DNA from: Planctomycetota bacterium
GTDB taxonomy: Bacteria > Planctomycetota > Planctomycetia > Pirellulales > Pirellulaceae
Assembly (NCBI GenBank): GCA_019347795.1
Contig: JAHWKS010000023.1
Location: forward strand, 1 to 15,056
Direction of reading: 5' to 3'
DNA: 15,056 nt
Part shown: positions 14,632 through 15,056 of the stretch, in pieces
Layout: every line of letters starts with the position of its first letter
Position numbering within the stretch: position 1 is the first letter of the stretch
Notes under the pieces: generated by a model
Seen by the model: the letters and a program-made list of their open reading frames with translations, nothing else
What the model was told of the DNA's origin: nothing
Database searches by the model: none
Translations under genes and position numbers: made by a program

Positions 14632-15056
14632 ATGGACGTTCAAGAGCATTTTTCAAAGCGAAAGGTTCCTTACGAAACATTGCGTCACGGGCCGGTCACG
14701 AGCGCAGCCGATGTGGCGGCGACGATTGACGCCCCGCTCCACGCGGTAGCCCAGACGCGGCTGCTCAAGGCCGATGGCGGTTACTGCTACGTCGTCGCGG
14801 TGGCGCCCGCCGAGCGGGAAATCGACTTCGAAAAAGCCGGCGAGGCGCTCGGGGGAAGCCGCCTGGAGCCGGCCTCGCCGGAGGAAACCGCGGTCCAGTG
14901 TCCTGACACCGAGGGCGGAATCATTTCCCCCTTCGGCTCGCAGTACCATCTCAAGGTCCTGCTCGACGAAGAGTTGTCGCGGGAAGAATACGTGCACTTT
15001 CCCGGCGCGACGCGAGAGGAAACGATCCGCGTCAAGCTTGGCGACTACGTGCAGAT
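14632..15056 (+). CDS. YbaK/ProX-type aminoacyl-tRNA deacylase, cut by the window end
   Basis: Open from ATG 14632 to the right edge (141 complete codons, no stop), preceded by GGAGG (14623-14627) four bases upstream. The translation starts MDVQEHFSKRKVPYETLRHG, followed by VAATIDAPLHAVAQTRLLKADGGYCYVVAVAPAE-type strands (Lys46 in the LLKADG segment), then GIISPFGSQYHLKVLLDE and FPGATREETIRVKLGDY. This is the YbaK/prolyl-tRNA-deacylase-associated domain order: invariant Lys, then G..SPFG, then a closing strand. Family knowledge: these proteins hydrolyse mischarged tRNA (e.g. Cys- or Ala-tRNAPro) in trans. In planctomycetes this domain is often joined to other regulatory domains, so anything beyond about 150 aa is outside the window. 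An AT-rich patch at 14590-14600 could hold its promoter. The gap from the previous stop is 88 bases. Confidence 0.82.
   Translation, partial: MDVQEHFSKRKVPYETLRHGPVTSAADVAATIDAPLHAVAQTRLLKADGGYCYVVAVAPAEREIDFEKAGEALGGSRLEPASPEETAVQCPDTEGGIISPFGSQYHLKVLLDEELSREEYVHFPGATREETIRVKLGDYVQ

Overview
The window looks like chromosomal DNA of a planctomycete, probably from the Pirellulales. The coding DNA is GC-rich with strongly G/C-ending codons. It carries several lineage hallmarks: a PVC-type secreted dehydrogenase/HEAT/cytochrome c protein, a Ser/Thr kinase with a membrane-embedded C-terminus, very small conserved planctomycete-like proteins, and short hairpin repeats between genes. Assignments come from reading the translations by eye; no database search was run.

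Layout. Positions 1-1346 hold an enolase-superfamily gene whose reading frame continues to the left window edge but is broken by an in-frame TAG at 36-38. Its own stop codon lies in the first bases of a long inverted repeat (1345-1425). A MetE-like methyltransferase (1439-2431) follows, and after a 3-bp gap comes a membrane Ser/Thr kinase (2435-4129). A 40-codon remnant resembling an antitoxin (4201-4323) closes this plus-strand block.

The minus-strand block runs from 7797 down to 4386. It contains a 68-aa HicB-like protein, a 65-aa conserved hypothetical protein, a polyhydroxyalkanoate-system family protein, a TrkH/KtrB-type K+ channel subunit and a KtrA-type RCK regulator. Two more repeat-like elements lie in its gaps (6723-6826 and 5061-5140).

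The second plus-strand block starts at 7887. It has a thioredoxin-like [2Fe-2S] ferredoxin, a full-length two-RCK TrkA, and a TrkH with an unusual insertion of about 105 residues. After a 79-bp gap comes a 992-aa secreted cytochrome, and finally a YbaK/ProX-type deacylase cut by the right edge.

The main theme is potassium uptake. Two complete and dissimilar Trk/Ktr systems lie about 3 kb apart, one per strand, arranged around a divergent promoter region near 7798-7886. One system is Ktr-like (single RCK subunit, short channel). The other is Trk-like (tandem RCK subunit, enlarged channel) and sits directly downstream of a ferredoxin. The TrkH insertion, predicted to face the periplasmic mouth of the pore, and the ferredoxin-Trk linkage are the most unusual features. 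The rest is ordinary planctomycete metabolism and regulation.
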